This document shows, piece by piece, positions 62,033 through 64,000 of a DNA stretch of 64,000 nt (its first letter is position 1; every line of letters begins with the position of its first letter). A model generated the notes under the pieces. That model saw only the letters and a program-made list of their open reading frames with translations, was not told the DNA's origin and made no database searches. Origin of the DNA: Hygrophila difformis (taxonomy: Eukaryota; Streptophyta; Magnoliopsida; Lamiales; Acanthaceae); the NCBI GenBank assembly GCA_030278955.1, contig JAOANR010000001.1:25921120-25985119 (forward strand). Direction: 5' to 3'. A program made the position numbers and the translations under genes.

Positions 62033-62265
62033 TGTGGCGCCCAAAGTGGCGCTCGGGAGGGGTTTCAGGCGCCGCCATGCATGTGCGGCGCATCTTGAAG
62101 CTTTTTCCACAATTTCAGATTGCGGCGCCAAAAGTGGCGCTTGGAGGCTGTTTCCGGCGCCGCCATGCCTGTGCGGAGCCTCCTGCTAATTTTCCAACCC
62201 AGGCTCCGTTTCAGTGATCGGAAGGCAATTTAGGCTCCGCAATGCCTGCGCGGAGCCTCCTGGGA
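62033..62265. repeat. GC-rich minisatellite, about 2.5-3 units of 77-88 bp
   Basis: The core GGCGCC(A)AAAGTGGCGCT-GG and, about 40 bp later, CCGC(C/A)ATGC(A/C)TG(T/C)GCGG(C/A)GC recurs at about 62,072, 62,160 and 62,237. The 71-codon frame at 61,974-62,189 spans it and is repeat-derived. Confidence 0.75.
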
Positions 62266-62279
62266 AGATTTCAACTCCG

Positions 62280-62690
62280 AATTTTTTCTAAGTCTGAATC
62301 TTGGCGCATATCACATTAAATATTTCTTATTTTCCAAAATAAAGCTTCCGAATATCGCTTTTCATCATTTAAATGCCTGAAACAACATTGCAATGCATTA
62401 GGTTTGCAAAAGTCTTATTAAAAACACATAAAAACATGATAAATTTAACCTAATATGCCAAATCTAACCATGATCACTTGAAAATAAACACATGAAATAC
62501 ACCTAAAAGTGCAATGAATTAAGGTAAAATGCACTCATTTTGGACATATTTTAGTACAATTTAAGCTCATTTAAATGTGGTTTCACAGGGTGCATCACCA
62601 CCTGACCTCACCGCCGCCGCCGATCTCCACGAGCATAAAATCCGACGGATGTGCCACGTCTCGGACACCTCCGATGTTGAGTTGGTCAAG
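62280..62690. other. Gene-free DNA
   Basis: AT-rich to 62,585, then a short GC-rich piece (CACCGCCGCCGCCGATCTCC at about 62,610). No gene. Confidence 0.4.
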
Positions 62691-62692
62691 CT

Positions 62693-62960
62693 TAGAGCTG
62701 TAAACGAGCCGAACCGAGCCGAGCTTTGAGTGTTTGAGCTCGGCTCGTTAAGCGTTCGAGCTCTATTCGTGTTCGTTCGTTAAGGAATTCGAACATAAAA
62801 TCGTGTTCGAGCTCGGCTCGTGAAATAGTTCGCGAGCTCGAGCTCGTGTTCGGCTCGGCTCGTTTAATTCAAACGAGCCAACTTAGCCTTTTGTTCGGTT
62901 CGGCTCGTCTCGCTCGAACTTAGCTCGTTTGAGCCCGTTCGAGCTCGTTCGACTCATTAA
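62693..62960. repeat. Dispersed GAGCTCG-rich repeat, copy 2
   Basis: Starts GAGCTGTAAACGAGCCGAACC, then TTTGAGCTCGGCTCGTTAAG, and continues with the same order of motifs as 51,535-51,770. Confidence 0.65.
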
Positions 62961-63780
62961 AAACTCACCTAAATTTATAATTTATCTTTCATTCATAAAA
63001 ACACATCAAATTAAGATAAATAAATCCACATAGTCTCATATCATTAAGACCAAATAAACATCAACAATCAACAAGAAGACATAAATTGTCATACCCAACG
63101 ATTCAACTTAGAAGCACAAACTATTATTCACATTCTTTATTCACCAACATCTACAGGAAAATATTTTCATTATTCACCAACATCTACTTGCCTCACTTCA
63201 CATTCTTCATCTCCCTATGACCTGTTTGTACAAAGCAAAGAAAGAGCAAGGTAAAATGGATGAGGAAAAGGGCAGAGGGAAGGATGAAATCAAACAGAGA
63301 TCCAATAGTCAAGCAACAACAGAGATGAATTTCAATAAAAGATATTTAAAGCCCTTACAATAAACATACTTGAACATCTTCATCCCTGTATCTCTATCTA
63401 CGGATATTAAAGATACAAAAACAAATATATAAAGGTAATAAGTCTAATTATGTTTAATCAAGTATCAGTACAGTCGAATGAGCTAAATATAATAGGCTTG
63501 TTAAGTTCATTTGGGTTTAAAGAAAACGAGTCAAGTTTGAATTTTTATGATCCCTAGCCAAGCATCAGCAACCTGGTCTATTTTTCACAGAAGTAGAACT
63601 ACTAAAATACATCCATTGTGCTACTCAAACAGTTGATGAATTAATCTTATGTATTTTCAAGGAGCAAAGCAATTATCAGATTGATGAAGAATATAAAGAA
63701 GTTCCCTGAAGCATTCATTATGACGAAGTGTCTATCCACGAGATTCTGGGATACCCATGAGCAGAATTCTGTTTAAACCA
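62961..63780. other. Gene-free DNA
   Basis: No coding signal, element end or long repeat recognised. Confidence 0.4.
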
Positions 63781-63794
63781 AATAACATGTAAAA

Positions 63795-64000
63795 TACCTT
63801 GTCAACTCAATCTGGAAGCACAATTTCTTTATAACCAAATACATCATTTTCTTGTGATGCCTCCTGTAAAAAAATAATATATTTCCAATCATAGTTCATT
63901 AACCAAAAAGATCATGAAAATTTAAAAATAAAGAATATGAAATGATTTACCCTGCCCGATCCGATCCTCATCTATCGTCAGATAAATCTTGGACGGTGGA
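63795..64000 (-). CDS. Possible 3' end of a minus-strand gene running off the window
   Basis: On the minus strand the last bases read PPSKIYLTIDEDRIGQ up to a GT donor near 63,950. A T-rich tract ending in AG precedes a second short block (about 63,800-63,865) with a stop. The splice phase is ambiguous and the family is not recognised; this may be chance. Confidence 0.2.

Overview
The window looks like nuclear chromosomal DNA of a dicot plant. It is AT-rich and full of introns. It carries Stowaway, hAT, Helitron, Copia, LINE and LTR elements, an integrated plant pararetrovirus (Caulimoviridae), and a typical plant SEC23 gene. I cannot name the species. No prokaryotic features, tRNA or rRNA genes, or CRISPR arrays were seen.

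Layout. 1-5.3 kb is AT-rich intergenic DNA with a probable Helitron terminus, two near-perfect GC-rich hairpins, a 62-bp tandem repeat and one Stowaway MITE. 5.35-15.8 kb is an almost complete endogenous caulimovirid. Its order is a Met-tRNA primer site, three small ORFs, a movement protein, a coat-protease-reverse transcriptase ORF, a frame-broken RNase H, a transactivator/viroplasmin-like ORF, a promoter with poly(A) signal, a long leader, and three further small ORFs. 16-20.4 kb holds MITEs and a broken LAMMER/AFC-type kinase fragment. 20.4-25.6 kb is a very young Ty1/Copia element (302-bp LTRs with one difference, TSD TGTCT) whose coding region is already broken. 25.6-34 kb is a dense field of MITEs. 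It includes a hAT element in a Stowaway, a deleted LINE in a Stowaway, a Tourist-like element in a Stowaway, a probable SINE, and a possible small TATA-driven gene on the minus strand.

35.98-43.99 kb (minus) is an intact 12-exon SEC23 gene, reconstructed as 784 codons with consistent GT/AG boundaries. 45.2-50.3 kb is a nested transposon stack. Its core is a 2.9-kb solo LTR (TSD CCAAT) inside a MITE, probably inside a Helitron, possibly inside a hAT-like element. 52.2-60.6 kb (plus) is a three-exon gene for a Lys-rich nuclear-type plant protein of unknown function, with a one-base frame inconsistency in exon 2. 60.6-64 kb is repeat-rich, with nested Stowaways, a GC-rich minisatellite and a subterminal-repeat fragment. 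A possible minus-strand gene end lies at the window edge.

Only SEC23 and the Lys-rich gene are convincing host protein genes; most other coding signal is viral or transposon-derived. The most unusual object is the pararetrovirus. It is about 10.4 kb long, has a fused coat-polymerase ORF separate from its movement protein, and has six small CxxC or coiled-coil accessory ORFs arranged for coupled translation.
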